Below the pieces are notes generated by a model. It searched no databases, was not told the origin of the DNA, and saw only the letters and a program-made list of their open reading frames with translations. A DNA stretch of 64,000 nucleotides, from NCBI GenBank assembly GCA_963579025.1, contig CAUZFZ010000019.1, forward strand, positions 26,594 through 90,593, read 5' to 3'. Shown here piece by piece: positions 9,510-18,633 of this stretch. Within the stretch, counting starts at the first letter, position 1. Every line of letters starts with the position of its first letter. The position numbers were made by a program, and so were the translations under genes. Source of the stretch: CAUZFZ01 sp963579025 (GTDB taxonomy: Bacteria > Planctomycetota > Planctomycetia > Planctomycetales > Planctomycetaceae).

Positions 9510-9579
9510 TTAAGTGTCACATTGTCGTCTTTCGCTCCGCGAAAGAACGCACTTTCGCGGAGCGAAAGGCGACACTTAA
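9510..9579. repeat. Palindromic repeat inside the nqr operon
   Basis: Inverted repeat between nqrE and nqrF. Left arm 9510-9545 and right arm 9552-9579 pair as TTAAGTGTC...CTTTCGCTCCGCGAAAG against CTTTCGCGGAGCGAAAG...GACACTTAA, with an extra eight bases in the left arm and a six-base loop. The CTTTCGCGGAGCGAAAG core is itself nearly palindromic. It is REP-like and could fold in the operon mRNA, tuning nqrF expression relative to the genes before it. Confidence 0.85.
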
Positions 9580-9606
9580 TGATCGAACGGTCCAAATCAA
9601 AACGAA

Positions 9607-10239
9607 TTACAACTGGATTCCGCCCAGTGCCATAAAGGCCATCGCCATCAGACCGACGGTGATAAAGGTGATGCCCAGTCCCTGAAGTCCATCCGGGACG
9701 TTGCTGTATTTCAGCTTTTCACGGATGCCGGCCAGCGCAGCGATGGCCAATGCCCACCCGACTCCTGAACCCACTCCAAATGTCACGCTCTCGGCAAAGT
9801 TGTAGTCACGTTCCACCATGAACAGAGTCCCGCCGAGGATGGCACAATTCACCGTGATCAACGGCAGGAAGATACCCAACGAGTTGAACAGAGCAGGGAA
9901 ATAGCGATCCAGCGTCATCTCCAGAATCTGCACCATGGCCGCGATGGTTCCGATGTAGCTGATCAGCCCGACGAATGTCAGATCCACTCCGGAGAAACTG
10001 CTCGATAGCCAGCTCAACCCGCCCTCCTTCAGCAGGTGCTGAAAGATGAGATTATTAAGCGGCACTGTGATGCCCTGAATCACAATCACGGCAGCGCCCA
10101 GACCCATGGCAGTTTTCACGTCCTTGGACACCGCCAGGAACGTACACATGCCCAGGAAGAAGGCCAATGCGAGGTTTTCGACAAAGGCTGCCTTCAGAAA
10201 CAGGCTGGCGTGATGTTCGATGAGTTGCATGTATTCCAT
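9607..10239 (-). CDS. nqrE: Na+-translocating NADH:quinone reductase subunit E
   Basis: 210-residue integral membrane subunit of Na+-NQR with about six transmembrane helices, homologous to NqrD and to RnfA. Conserved stretches include NLALAFFLGMCTFLAVS near the N-terminus and LITVNCAILGGTLFMVERDY in the middle, with cysteines (C32 and C124 by my count) in the positions that in NqrD/NqrE together hold an intramembrane iron centre. It lies 27 bases after nqrD. Confidence 0.96.
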   Translation of the reverse strand: MEYMQLIEHHASLFLKAAFVENLALAFFLGMCTFLAVSKDVKTAMGLGAAVIVIQGITVPLNNLIFQHLLKEGGLSWLSSSFSGVDLTFVGLISYIGTIAAMVQILEMTLDRYFPALFNSLGIFLPLITVNCAILGGTLFMVERDYNFAESVTFGVGSGVGWALAIAALAGIREKLKYSNVPDGLQGLGITFITVGLMAMAFMALGGIQL

Positions 10240-10266
10240 GAATCGATCTCAACTCGGGTTCTACAG

Positions 10267-10887
10267 TTACCGACCGACCTGTTCGGTGTATTTGCTTCTG
10301 ATCGCCCAGATGATCAGGCCAATCAGAAAGAAAGCACTCGGCGGCAGCAGCATTAATCCGTTGGGAACGTACCAGCCGCCGTTGGATGTTGTGGGTAAGA
10401 TGTCGAATCCCAGTAGCTGACCTTTGCCCAGTAGCTCGCGGAAGAATGCGACCGTAACCAGGATGAAGCCGTAACCCAGACCATTGCCCAGGCCGTCGAA
10501 AAAGCTCATCACCGGGCCGTTCTTCATGGCGTAACCTTCCGCCCGACCCATCACGATACAGTTCGTGATGATCAGTCCCACAAAGACGGAAAGCTCTTTA
10601 CTGAGGCTGTAGAAATATGCCTTCAGGAATTGGTCAACGAGGATGACCAACGACGCAATGATCGTCATCTGAACGATGATACGAATGTTGTTGGGAATCC
10701 AGGCCCGAATCAGTGAGATCGCAAAACTCGACAGAGCCGTCACCATGATCACCGCGACCGACATGACCAGAGCCGTGTCCAGCTTAGTTGTCACAGCCAG
10801 CGCTGAGCAGATACCAAGGATCTGCAGAGTGATTGGGTTGTCCCGGAAGACTGGTTTCAACAGCACGTCTTTGGGTTTCTCAGCCAT
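10267..10887 (-). CDS. nqrD: Na+-translocating NADH:quinone reductase subunit D
   Basis: 206-residue membrane subunit, partner of NqrE in the Na+ channel and intramembrane iron site. Conserved segments: NPITLQILGICSALAVTTKL, IVGLIITNCIVMGRAE-type core (here VGLIITNCIVMGRAEGYAM) and a C-terminal LLPPSAFFLIGLIIWAIR. I chose the ATG at 10887 (MAEKPKD) because it overlaps the nqrC stop as ATGGCTGA; an upstream start would add about 19 residues with no family resemblance. Confidence 0.95.
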   Translation of the reverse strand: MAEKPKDVLLKPVFRDNPITLQILGICSALAVTTKLDTALVMSVAVIMVTALSSFAISLIRAWIPNNIRIIVQMTIIASLVILVDQFLKAYFYSLSKELSVFVGLIITNCIVMGRAEGYAMKNGPVMSFFDGLGNGLGYGFILVTVAFFRELLGKGQLLGFDILPTTSNGGWYVPNGLMLLPPSAFFLIGLIIWAIRSKYTEQVGR

Positions 10888-11719
10888 CTGAGGTTTCCGA
10901 TTCGTTCTCGGCACGCAGGTTTTCGAGGTACTTCCCGAAACCATGCGGACCCAGCCAGTACTGCACCAGCGCCGTTACACCGTTTGAGGTAATGGTCGCG
11001 CCACTCAGACCATCCACTTCAAAGGGGGCTGTGGCACGGTCTGGATTGACCTGGCCCTTCAGTACCTTGATCTTGATCGATCTGCCATCAATCTCGCCGA
11101 AGGCCTTCTTGCCATTCCAACTGGCCTTCCACTTCGCGTTGTCGACCTCGCCGCCCAGTCCGGGCGTCTCGCCGTGCTCGTAGAAAGTAATCCCTCGAAT
11201 CGTGAGTCCGTCCGATTCCAGCGAGATGAAACCATACAGAGTCGACCAAAGCCCCTTGCCGTAAACGGGCAGAACAATTTGATCGAGAACTCCATCGGCG
11301 TTCCGTATCTTGTAGACATTAGAAAACATGGCTCTGTTCGCGATCTGCGGCAGTTGGCCGGATGGGATCGCTGTAACTCGGCCCTGCGCAACTTCTTTGC
11401 GCGGATCAAAGTTCTTCAGATCAATCTGTTCGTACTCCGCGTCCTGCTCGCTGATTTCCGTGCCTCCGCCCCGATCGCTTCCCAACACGACGAGTGCTGT
11501 CTCCACCTGACGAAACTCTCGTTCGATGTCGGTAGCCGAGACATCGTCATCCGGAGAAAAGACCCCGGCGACACGCAGAATATTCTGCTGGATGTCGAGC
11601 CTCTTGTTCTCCTGTTGTCTCGGGCGCAGCACGACGGCAGCGGTCGAGACCAGAACCGAGCAGACCAGGCACAACAGCGTCGCGACGACGATTGTCTGTT
11701 TGCGTTCATCAGCGATCAT
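10880..11719 (-). CDS. nqrC: Na+-translocating NADH:quinone reductase subunit C
   Basis: 279-residue periplasm-facing subunit carrying covalent FMN. One N-terminal helix (TIVVATLLCLVCSVLVSTAA), then an FMN-binding domain ending in GLSGATITSNGVTALV, where the threonine of SGATIT receives the flavin. Start chosen at 11719 (MIADERK), which overlaps the nqrB stop by 11 bases, so translation is probably coupled. The flavin transferase ApbE that loads this site is not in the window. Confidence 0.94.
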   Translation of the reverse strand: MIADERKQTIVVATLLCLVCSVLVSTAAVVLRPRQQENKRLDIQQNILRVAGVFSPDDDVSATDIEREFRQVETALVVLGSDRGGGTEISEQDAEYEQIDLKNFDPRKEVAQGRVTAIPSGQLPQIANRAMFSNVYKIRNADGVLDQIVLPVYGKGLWSTLYGFISLESDGLTIRGITFYEHGETPGLGGEVDNAKWKASWNGKKAFGEIDGRSIKIKVLKGQVNPDRATAPFEVDGLSGATITSNGVTALVQYWLGPHGFGKYLENLRAENESETSDG

Positions 11720-12992
11720 TGCGGGCGAGCCTCCGTTTGATGTTGCCTCGCACGACGAACCAGTCAATCAATGGAGCGAAGACATTACTAAACAGAATCG
11801 CCAGCATGATTCCTTCCGGATAAGCCGGATTGATCACGCGGATCAGAATCGTAAGAAAGCCAATCAACAGACCATAAATCCACTTCCCGGGATTTGTCAT
11901 CGCGGCCGACACAGGATCGGTCGCCATGAAGACCGTGCCGAATGCCAGGCCACCGACGACCATGTGCCAGTGCGCGGGCATCTGGAACATTGGATTTGTG
12001 ATCCCCTCGTTCCCGGAGACACCATTCAGCACGGATGCGAAGGCGTAAGCCCCGATGATCACTCCAGCCATAATTCGCCAGGCACCAACGCCCGTTCCGA
12101 TCAGAATGACGGCACCAATCAGGCAGGCGAGAGTTGACGTTTCTCCCATGGAACCCTGCGTGACTCCCAGGAAGGCCTCCGACCACGATTCGGTGACTGC
12201 CTGCATGCCGACCTGAAGATCGGCGACAGCCAGAGCTCCCAGAGGAGTTGCGCCAGTAAAGCCATCACACGCGGTCCACACCTGATCGCCAACGATTGCC
12301 GTGGGATAAGCGAAGTAGAGGAATGCGCGGGCGGTCAGAGCCGGGTTGAGGAAATTACGACCGGTGCCTCCAAAGACCTCTTTCCCAATCACCACGCCGA
12401 AGCTGATTCCGACGGCGATCTGCCACAATGGAATTGTCGGTGGCAGCGTGAGCGGAAATAGAACTCCCGTGACCAGGAACCCTTCGTTGATCTCGTGCTT
12501 GCGCACGATACTGAACAGGGCCTCCCACGCACCGCCAACCATATTTGTGACAAGGTACGCCGGGATGAAATAGAAAGCGCCGTGGATCAGGCAGACAAAA
12601 AAGTTGGTCGGGCTGTAGCCCACGGCGTTAATAAAGGCGTAACGCCAGTTGCCGTGTTCTTCGAAGGTGGGCATGGACACCACTGTGCCGGCTTCCACAA
12701 CGCAGCCATCCGGTTGCAGCGACTGAATGCTGAGGTTGGCCTGGTAGCCTGTATTCCACATCGCCATGACAATGCAGGGAATCAGAGCGACCACGACAGT
12801 GGTCATCATCCGCTTCAGATCCATGCCGTCGCGCACATGCGACGGGCCGCGCGTCACGTCGCCCGGTGTGTACAGGAACGTGTCCGCTGCTTCATACAGC
12901 GGATACGCCCAGTGCAGCTTCCCGTTTTCTGAGAAGTGCGGCTCGATCTTATCAAGGAACCGTCGCAGCGGTTTCATCGGTGGCTTTCGCAA
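11709..12992 (-). CDS. nqrB: Na+-translocating NADH:quinone reductase subunit B
   Basis: 427-residue polytopic subunit that carries riboflavin and a covalent FMN and forms the Na+-conducting core. FDTFLYTPGDVTRGPSHVRD-like N-terminal stretch (here DTFLYTPGDVTRGPSHVRDG), about ten hydrophobic helices, and the FMN attachment motif FTGATPLG. The region DPVSAAMTNPGKWIYG near the end is typical of the NqrB/RnfD family. It lies 81 bases after nqrA and overlaps nqrC. Confidence 0.96.
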   Translation of the reverse strand: MRKPPMKPLRRFLDKIEPHFSENGKLHWAYPLYEAADTFLYTPGDVTRGPSHVRDGMDLKRMMTTVVVALIPCIVMAMWNTGYQANLSIQSLQPDGCVVEAGTVVSMPTFEEHGNWRYAFINAVGYSPTNFFVCLIHGAFYFIPAYLVTNMVGGAWEALFSIVRKHEINEGFLVTGVLFPLTLPPTIPLWQIAVGISFGVVIGKEVFGGTGRNFLNPALTARAFLYFAYPTAIVGDQVWTACDGFTGATPLGALAVADLQVGMQAVTESWSEAFLGVTQGSMGETSTLACLIGAVILIGTGVGAWRIMAGVIIGAYAFASVLNGVSGNEGITNPMFQMPAHWHMVVGGLAFGTVFMATDPVSAAMTNPGKWIYGLLIGFLTILIRVINPAYPEGIMLAILFSNVFAPLIDWFVVRGNIKRRLARNDR

Positions 12993-13073
12993 GTCGTTCG
13001 TTAGTCGTGACGCGATTCAGTGGGGAGTCTGGTGAATGGACAACCAAATCAATTCAATGATTGCAGGCGACGG

Positions 13074-14420
13074 TCATCCTTCGCTTGCAATCCGCGTGAG
13101 GTTTTCCCGCAGGATCGGGCCATAGTCATATTTGCCCGGGCACACGAACGTGCACAGGGCAAGGTCTTCTTCGTCGAGTTCGAGAGCTCCAAGTGCGACA
13201 GCCTGGTCGGTGTCACCAACAATCAAAGCACGCAGCAGAAACGTCGGCAGGATATCGAGTGGCATGACCTTCTCGTACATACCGATTGGTACCATGGCCC
13301 GGCGACTGCCCTCTGTAGACGTTGTAAAATCATATTTCTGTTCTGGCCGCAGGAACGCAGACGCAAACACTCGCTTGATTGAGAACTTGTTCACACCTGG
13401 CTTCTGCCAGCCCAGGAACTCTCGCTCACGGCCTTCGAGCAGTGCCGAAACCTGCACGTGATATCGGCCGAGGAACGAATTGATGCCGCTCATCGTTCGT
13501 CCTGACAGGACGGAACCCGAGACGACTCGCACATCACCGTCTACCAGTTCGCTGGCGGTCAGATCCGTGGCGGATGCGCCGAGTTGCGTGCGGATCAGAC
13601 GAGGTTTCTTCATCCCTGGGCCACCCAGCGCGACAATTCTTTCGTTGTCCAGTTCGCCGGTGTTGAACAGATGTCCGATCGCCATGACGTCCTGGTAACC
13701 AATATGCCAGACCGTCCTGGTCTCGCTGACCGGGTCGAGCAGGTGGATGTGTGTCCCGACCAGCCCGGCCGGATGCGGACCTTCGAATTCCTCAGTGACG
13801 ACGCCCGGAACCGTGTTGCCTGGTAGAGTAGCGCCGGCTCGTTTGATGACGTAAACCGGACCCTCGGTCAGATGGCGGATGACCTGCAGTCCGTGTTCGA
13901 AGTCCTGCGGTCGTGAATTGATGATGGGCTCGGGGCGTGCCGCCAGCGGATGGCTGTCGATCGCTGTCACGAAGATCGAATGCGGCGTTGTTTGAGGCGA
14001 TGGAACTCCACTGAATGGACGCGTGCGAAATGCCGTCCACAGCCCGGATTCCAGCAGATTCTCGACAACTTCGTCTCGCGTCAGCCCCGTGAAATCTGCG
14101 CCGGCGTATGAACGGAACGTTTCGGCTTCGTCGCCGGAGACCTCGATGACGACCGACTGGAACGCGCGTTTGGCTCCACGATTGACTGCCGTGACTTTGC
14201 CGGCCGCGGGGGCAGTGTAGCGAACTTCGGGATTCTTTTTGTCTGTGAAGAGCAGTTGTCCGTGTTTGACGGCATCACCCTGGGCAACCTGCATTGTCGG
14301 CTTGAGTCCGACGTAATCGGCTGCGACAACGGCCACCGAACGGACCGCTGGTCCGTCGTGGATTTCCTGCTCAGGCGCGTGAGCGATCGGAAGATCGAGT
14401 CCTTTGATAATCCGTCTCAT
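13074..14420 (-). CDS. nqrA: Na+-translocating NADH:quinone reductase subunit A
   Basis: 448-residue cytoplasmic subunit linked to quinone binding, first gene of the operon. Starts MRRIIKGLDLPI, as NqrA proteins do; a longer open frame reaching 15146 runs antisense through the next gene and is not credible. Visible features: lipoyl-like fold (GKVTAVNRG), GLWTAFRTRPFS, ITAIDSHPLAA-type motif (here VTAIDSHPLAARPE) and the C-terminal CTFVCPGKYDYGPILREN. The operon promoter should lie in 14421-14714. Confidence 0.96.
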   Translation of the reverse strand: MRRIIKGLDLPIAHAPEQEIHDGPAVRSVAVVAADYVGLKPTMQVAQGDAVKHGQLLFTDKKNPEVRYTAPAAGKVTAVNRGAKRAFQSVVIEVSGDEAETFRSYAGADFTGLTRDEVVENLLESGLWTAFRTRPFSGVPSPQTTPHSIFVTAIDSHPLAARPEPIINSRPQDFEHGLQVIRHLTEGPVYVIKRAGATLPGNTVPGVVTEEFEGPHPAGLVGTHIHLLDPVSETRTVWHIGYQDVMAIGHLFNTGELDNERIVALGGPGMKKPRLIRTQLGASATDLTASELVDGDVRVVSGSVLSGRTMSGINSFLGRYHVQVSALLEGREREFLGWQKPGVNKFSIKRVFASAFLRPEQKYDFTTSTEGSRRAMVPIGMYEKVMPLDILPTFLLRALIVGDTDQAVALGALELDEEDLALCTFVCPGKYDYGPILRENLTRIASEG

Positions 14421-14714
14421 GGCGGGCGATCGCCCCTGTTCCTCAGTGAAGTCGGCGCTTGCGATCCGACCAGTCTCAAACAGAAACGCCCCACAGCGGT
14501 TGATTCCCATCGGAAAATTCGGCCGGTGCGAGGCAGCACTACTACCGGCGATGGAGTGTACTGAGTGGGGTCGGATTTTGTAGCCAGGCGTCCGAGCTGC
14601 GGGAGATGCCGTTCCCGAGTTCAGGAACGCGTTGCGACCGGCGAAGATCCAGCCGGGTATGCGATGCCCTACCATCCGGCGTCGCGGTTGTGATTTCTTT
14701 GAAGTGGAGCGGAA

Positions 14715-16025
14715 ATGCACGCAGTTGTGCTGACATTCGATCGCCTGCCAGCCCACATGATCGGCTGCTACGGCAATGAATGGATCGAGACGCCCGGGTT
14801 TGACGCTCTGGCCGCAATCGCGCATGTCTTTGAACGGCATCTGGTCGAATTGCCAAGTCCCGCAGGGGCGTCGCATCCGTGGTGGACTGGCCGATTTGAG
14901 TTCTTTTCCCGTCCCACCGGGACAACAGTTTTCGAGGCTCTTGCGGCTGACGGGGTCCGTTGCCGTCTGGTGACCGAACGCACGGAAGGACTTCCCGAAC
15001 AGGGACTGGACAGCATCGAACGTGTTGCCGGATCGCATGGCCTGGATGTCCCGCACGCCAATGTTCCGTTTGCCCGGCTGGTCCAACGCGGGCAGGAGCT
15101 GATCGCCGAATTCGATGCGGAGCAATCCGAGCTGCTTTGGCTGCATTCAGAGGGCATACCGTCTCCGTGGTTACCACCGGAGTTCTTTGCGGGATTGTAT
15201 CTGGACGAACTTGAGGACCGGCTCGATGGGAGCGGACAGGAACTGGCTGGCCAGGTACTTGAACAACTGCGTGACGACCCGGTGCTTGCGACCCTGCTGC
15301 TGTCTGAACACGACGAGGTTGAATCAGAAGACGACGTTGACGCAGAGACCGAACCACTCGACGCGGCCTTTGGCGAAGCCGGGCTGGCGATTGCCCGGTT
15401 TGTGTTTGGCGGATACGTCTCACTGATCGATCACTGGCTGCAGAAACTGACTGCGACACTGGCGGCCAGCCCTCACGACGTGCTTTTCATTGTGTCGGCT
15501 TCTGGCGGGCATTCCTTCGGAGAGCAGCGGTCGTTTCTGCGGGATGCAGGGCAGACACCGGCCGAATCTGTGACTCCGCCATTCGGCGACCAGACACTGC
15601 AGACACCTCTTCTGTTGGCGCGTCCAGGGACTCAGACCGAAGGGGCAAGGATTCTGGCATTGGTGCAACCGCCGGAGATCCCCGCCACTCTTTGCGACTG
15701 GTTTGATGCGACCTCCAGCCCGGAGTGGTGCGAGGGCACGAGTCTGCTGGACCGAGCGGGATCGGCCGGCATCGCCGGCAGGGAATCAACGGTCCATCTG
15801 GGCGATTCCGGAGAAATCGGGCTCCAGGACAGGCACTGGTTCGTCACGACCCGCCGTGACGCAATCGACAACGCCAGTGACGATATCGACGCGGTGAACA
15901 CCCCCCGGCTGTTCCGCAAACCTGACGATTTCTGGGAAGTCCACAATCTGGCCGAGCAGTCACCGGATGAATGCCAGCGTCTGCTGAAACTTCTGCAGAG
16001 TCGGGTCGCTGGCCGAGATTCGTGA
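14715..16025 (+). CDS. Sulfatase/alkaline-phosphatase-fold protein without the usual nucleophile
   Basis: 436 residues. The N-terminus follows the sulfatase pattern (VVLTFDRLPAHMIGCYGNEW, then ETPGFDALA) up to the closing TGR, but where sulfatases have C/S-x-P-S-R this protein reads SPAGASHPWW, so the formylglycine cysteine or serine is absent. No signal peptide: the first residues are MHAVVLTF, so it probably stays in the cytoplasm. An LFIVSASGGHSFGEQ stretch resembles the second metal-binding region in degraded form. It lies 45 bases before murJ. Either a non-catalytic relative or an enzyme with different chemistry. Confidence 0.75.
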   Translation: MHAVVLTFDRLPAHMIGCYGNEWIETPGFDALAAIAHVFERHLVELPSPAGASHPWWTGRFEFFSRPTGTTVFEALAADGVRCRLVTERTEGLPEQGLDSIERVAGSHGLDVPHANVPFARLVQRGQELIAEFDAEQSELLWLHSEGIPSPWLPPEFFAGLYLDELEDRLDGSGQELAGQVLEQLRDDPVLATLLLSEHDEVESEDDVDAETEPLDAAFGEAGLAIARFVFGGYVSLIDHWLQKLTATLAASPHDVLFIVSASGGHSFGEQRSFLRDAGQTPAESVTPPFGDQTLQTPLLLARPGTQTEGARILALVQPPEIPATLCDWFDATSSPEWCEGTSLLDRAGSAGIAGRESTVHLGDSGEIGLQDRHWFVTTRRDAIDNASDDIDAVNTPRLFRKPDDFWEVHNLAEQSPDECQRLLKLLQSRVAGRDS

Positions 16026-16070
16026 GGCTCTGATCTGTACCAGATTGCGGGAACGGAGTACTGGTCCGCC

Positions 16071-17708
16071 ATGGACGGGCAGCAGCCAGACATTCATACG
16101 GAAGCCTCGCGCCGGACGCTGTTTCAGCGGGCGCGTGTCGTCGCACTGCTGACGCTTCTCAGCCGTGTCCTGGGGCTGGTGCGAGACGGCTGCATGGCGA
16201 TGCTGTTTGGCCTTGGCCCAATCCTGGATGCGTTCACCGTTGCGTTCCGTGTCCCGAACATGGCCCGTCAGGTTTTTGGAGAAGGTGCACTCTCAACGGC
16301 ATTCCTGCCCGTCTTCATCCGTGACCGCGAACGCGCCGGGACCGCCGCTGCATTCCGGACGGCAACCGCCGTTCTGGCAGCGACCGCAGCGACATTGCTG
16401 GTTCTGGTATTAACCGTCGACGCGGCGATTCTCATCGCCCGAGGCACACTGCCGCTGACAGACGAAGCCCGGCTGCTGCTGGGCCTGACCGCCGCCATGC
16501 TGCCGTATCTGATGCTCGTCTGCGTCCTCGCACAGGCATGTGCTGTCATGCATGGACTCGGTGAATTCTCGATCCCGGCCCTGTTTCCCGTACTCCTTAA
16601 CGCCATCTGGATCATCATTGCGTGGGTGATTGGACGCTCGGCACTGGAGACGGTCGAGAGTGTCTACGTGATCGCGGCAGCCATCCCGGCCATCGGCATT
16701 CTGCAACTCGTCCTGTGCGTCCCCACGCTGCGACGGCTGGGATTCCGCTACGAGTGGGACTGGGCGGGCAGCCGGACGCGGCTGGGCGAAATCACGCGAA
16801 CGATGCTTCCAGTTGTGCTCGGGTTGTCGATCACACAACTCAACACACTGTGCGACAGCCTCATCGCATGGGGGCTGACGGCTCCCAGCGACAACTCAGT
16901 GACGGGATGGCTGTCCGAATACCCGCTGAGCGAAGGGACGGCCGCGGCGCTTTATTACGGGCAGCGTCTTTATCAGTTCCCCCTGGGCGTCTTTGCCGTG
17001 GCGCTGGGAACGGTGATCTTTCCCCTGCTGACGACGCACGCCGAACGTGGACTGCACGACCTGTTTCGGCAGGACCTCGTCCGCGGTCTGCGAATGGTCA
17101 TCGCCATTGGCATCCCTGCGAGTGTGGGTCTGTTCCTGATCGCGCTGCCATTGACGCGTCTGTTGTTCGAACGTGGCGCATTCAACCGCACTGATTCCGA
17201 ACAGACCGTGGGAATCATCGCGATGTACGCCATCGGCGTCTGGGCGGCATGTGCGCTGTTGATCGTTCATCGGGCGTTCTACGCACTCGGCGACCGCATC
17301 ACGCCGCTGCGAATCGGCCTGTTCTCGGTGGTGATCAACCTTGTCGGCAGTCTGTTGCTCGTTTTCGTCCTGGCCGGACGCGGGCTCGCCCTGGCGACTT
17401 CGCTGAGCGTCACATTGCAAATGCTGGTCTGCGTGTGGCTGTTGTCACGACGTGTTGAGGGATTCGTCTGGCGACCGGTTCTCGACGCACTGGCCCGAAC
17501 AGTGGTGGCATCGGCACTGATGGCCGGCGCCTGCCTGGTGTCAGCCGGGTTGGCCGGATCTTACTCAGCAGATACCACCTGGAACCGCACCGTTGATTTG
17601 CTCATCCCGCTGGCATCGGGAGTCGCGACATATCTGCTGGTGGCTCACTTGCTGGGGCTGCGTGAACCATTCGACCTGCTGACACGCCGGTGTCGGGACG
17701 ACATCTGA
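16071..17708 (+). CDS. murJ: Lipid II flippase MurJ
   Basis: 545-residue MOP-superfamily transporter that flips the peptidoglycan precursor lipid II to the outer leaflet of the inner membrane. The N-terminal stretch (VVALLTLLSRVLGLVRDGCM) and FRVPNMARQVFGEGALSTAF match the MurJ/MviN signature, and about fourteen hydrophobic helices follow, including GVFAVALGTVIFPLLTTHAE and a region with LTRLLFERGAF. Length fits the family. Planctomycetes have peptidoglycan, so this is a housekeeping role. Confidence 0.96.
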   Translation: MDGQQPDIHTEASRRTLFQRARVVALLTLLSRVLGLVRDGCMAMLFGLGPILDAFTVAFRVPNMARQVFGEGALSTAFLPVFIRDRERAGTAAAFRTATAVLAATAATLLVLVLTVDAAILIARGTLPLTDEARLLLGLTAAMLPYLMLVCVLAQACAVMHGLGEFSIPALFPVLLNAIWIIIAWVIGRSALETVESVYVIAAAIPAIGILQLVLCVPTLRRLGFRYEWDWAGSRTRLGEITRTMLPVVLGLSITQLNTLCDSLIAWGLTAPSDNSVTGWLSEYPLSEGTAAALYYGQRLYQFPLGVFAVALGTVIFPLLTTHAERGLHDLFRQDLVRGLRMVIAIGIPASVGLFLIALPLTRLLFERGAFNRTDSEQTVGIIAMYAIGVWAACALLIVHRAFYALGDRITPLRIGLFSVVINLVGSLLLVFVLAGRGLALATSLSVTLQMLVCVWLLSRRVEGFVWRPVLDALARTVVASALMAGACLVSAGLAGSYSADTTWNRTVDLLIPLASGVATYLLVAHLLGLREPFDLLTRRCRDDI

Positions 17709-17803
17709 CAACTCGCCCGACAAAGCAGTGGCTGCTATACCTGACGCGACGACTCGTGTGACCATTCGACCGTTACGCGTGCGTCTTACTCGGTACTCGA
17801 TTG

Positions 17804-17874
17804 AAACACAGAGGCACAGAGGTCACGGAGCGACGACAACAGACGAACTCCGTGTGCTCTGTGCCTCTGTGTTT
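17804..17874. repeat. 27-bp-arm palindrome between murJ and ruvA
   Basis: Inverted repeat with arms 17804-17830 and 17848-17874 that match at 25 of 27 positions, around a 17-base loop. The arms read AAACACAGAGGCACAGAG... and its complement ...CTCTGTGCCTCTGTGTTT. The right arm ends in TTTT, so it could also end murJ transcription. The CACAGAGGCACAGAG word is, from memory, a dispersed repeat in several bacterial phyla. Confidence 0.85.
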
Positions 17875-17958
17875 TAAATCAGCCCAGAGAGGATCCAGCT
17901 GCGGCTGTGTTCCGCACTGGACTCGTGGCCGGTTTCGTTTCAGCAATGGATTGGCAAC

Positions 17959-18579
17959 ATGATCACACGCATCACAGGTCGGCTCGTTCATCTGGGAGAA
18001 GCCGTCGCGACCATCGCGGCGGGACCGTTCGAATACGAGGTCCAGGTTCCCGAGTTTGTCCGCCGACAATTGCAGTCGTCGGTTGGCGATGATGTCAGCC
18101 TGATGACTCAGGAGTACCTGGAAGGCAACGTCCAGCAGGGTCGGCTGTATCCGCGCATGGTCGGTTTCATGAACGCTGCCGAGCGTGACTTCTTCGCGAC
18201 CATCTGTCAGGTCGACGGCGTCGGCGTCAAAAAGGCACTGCGAGCGATGGTGCGTCCCGTGCGTGAAGTTGCAACGGCGATCGAGGAGCAGGATGTCAAA
18301 CTGCTGAGCACACTGCCCGGAGTCGGGCCGGCCATGGCGGAGCGAATCGTTGCCAAACTCCGTCGCAAGATGGCGAAGTTCGCGCTGATGGTTGGTCACG
18401 AGTTTCCCGACCAGGCGGCGCGGCCATCGGTGGCGGAAGACGCGTATCAGGCACTGATCAGCCTCGGGCATTCACCCGCGGAAGCCCGCGACAAAATTGA
18501 AGCCGCAATCAAATCGAAACCGAAAGCCAAATCGATTGATGAACTGCTGGTCGAGGTCTATCGCCGCAATCGCGAGTGA
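17959..18579 (+). CDS. ruvA: Holliday junction branch-migration protein RuvA
   Basis: 206-residue DNA-binding subunit that recognises Holliday junctions and loads the RuvB motor. N-terminal OB-fold begins MITRITGRLV; two helix-hairpin-helix motifs are visible, VDGVGVKKALRAM (about residues 89-101) and LPGVGPAMAERIVAKLR (about 115-131); a short C-terminal domain (YQALISLGHSPAEARDKI) would contact RuvB. ruvB and ruvC are not adjacent. Confidence 0.96.
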   Translation: MITRITGRLVHLGEAVATIAAGPFEYEVQVPEFVRRQLQSSVGDDVSLMTQEYLEGNVQQGRLYPRMVGFMNAAERDFFATICQVDGVGVKKALRAMVRPVREVATAIEEQDVKLLSTLPGVGPAMAERIVAKLRRKMAKFALMVGHEFPDQAARPSVAEDAYQALISLGHSPAEARDKIEAAIKSKPKAKSIDELLVEVYRRNRE

Positions 18580-18633
18580 CGACTCTGCAGATTGACGACA
18601 GAACATCGCTGCGTGCTGCAAACCGAACCGGTC

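Noticed and set aside
14421..15146. Extension of the nqrA frame to 690 residues
   Set aside because: NqrA proteins start at MRRIIKGLDL-like sequence; the extra part is antisense to the 14715 gene and has no family resemblance.
17773..18471. 232-residue minus-strand frame through the palindrome and ruvA
   Set aside because: Its N-terminus translates the CACAGAGGCACAGAG repeat and the rest is antisense to ruvA.
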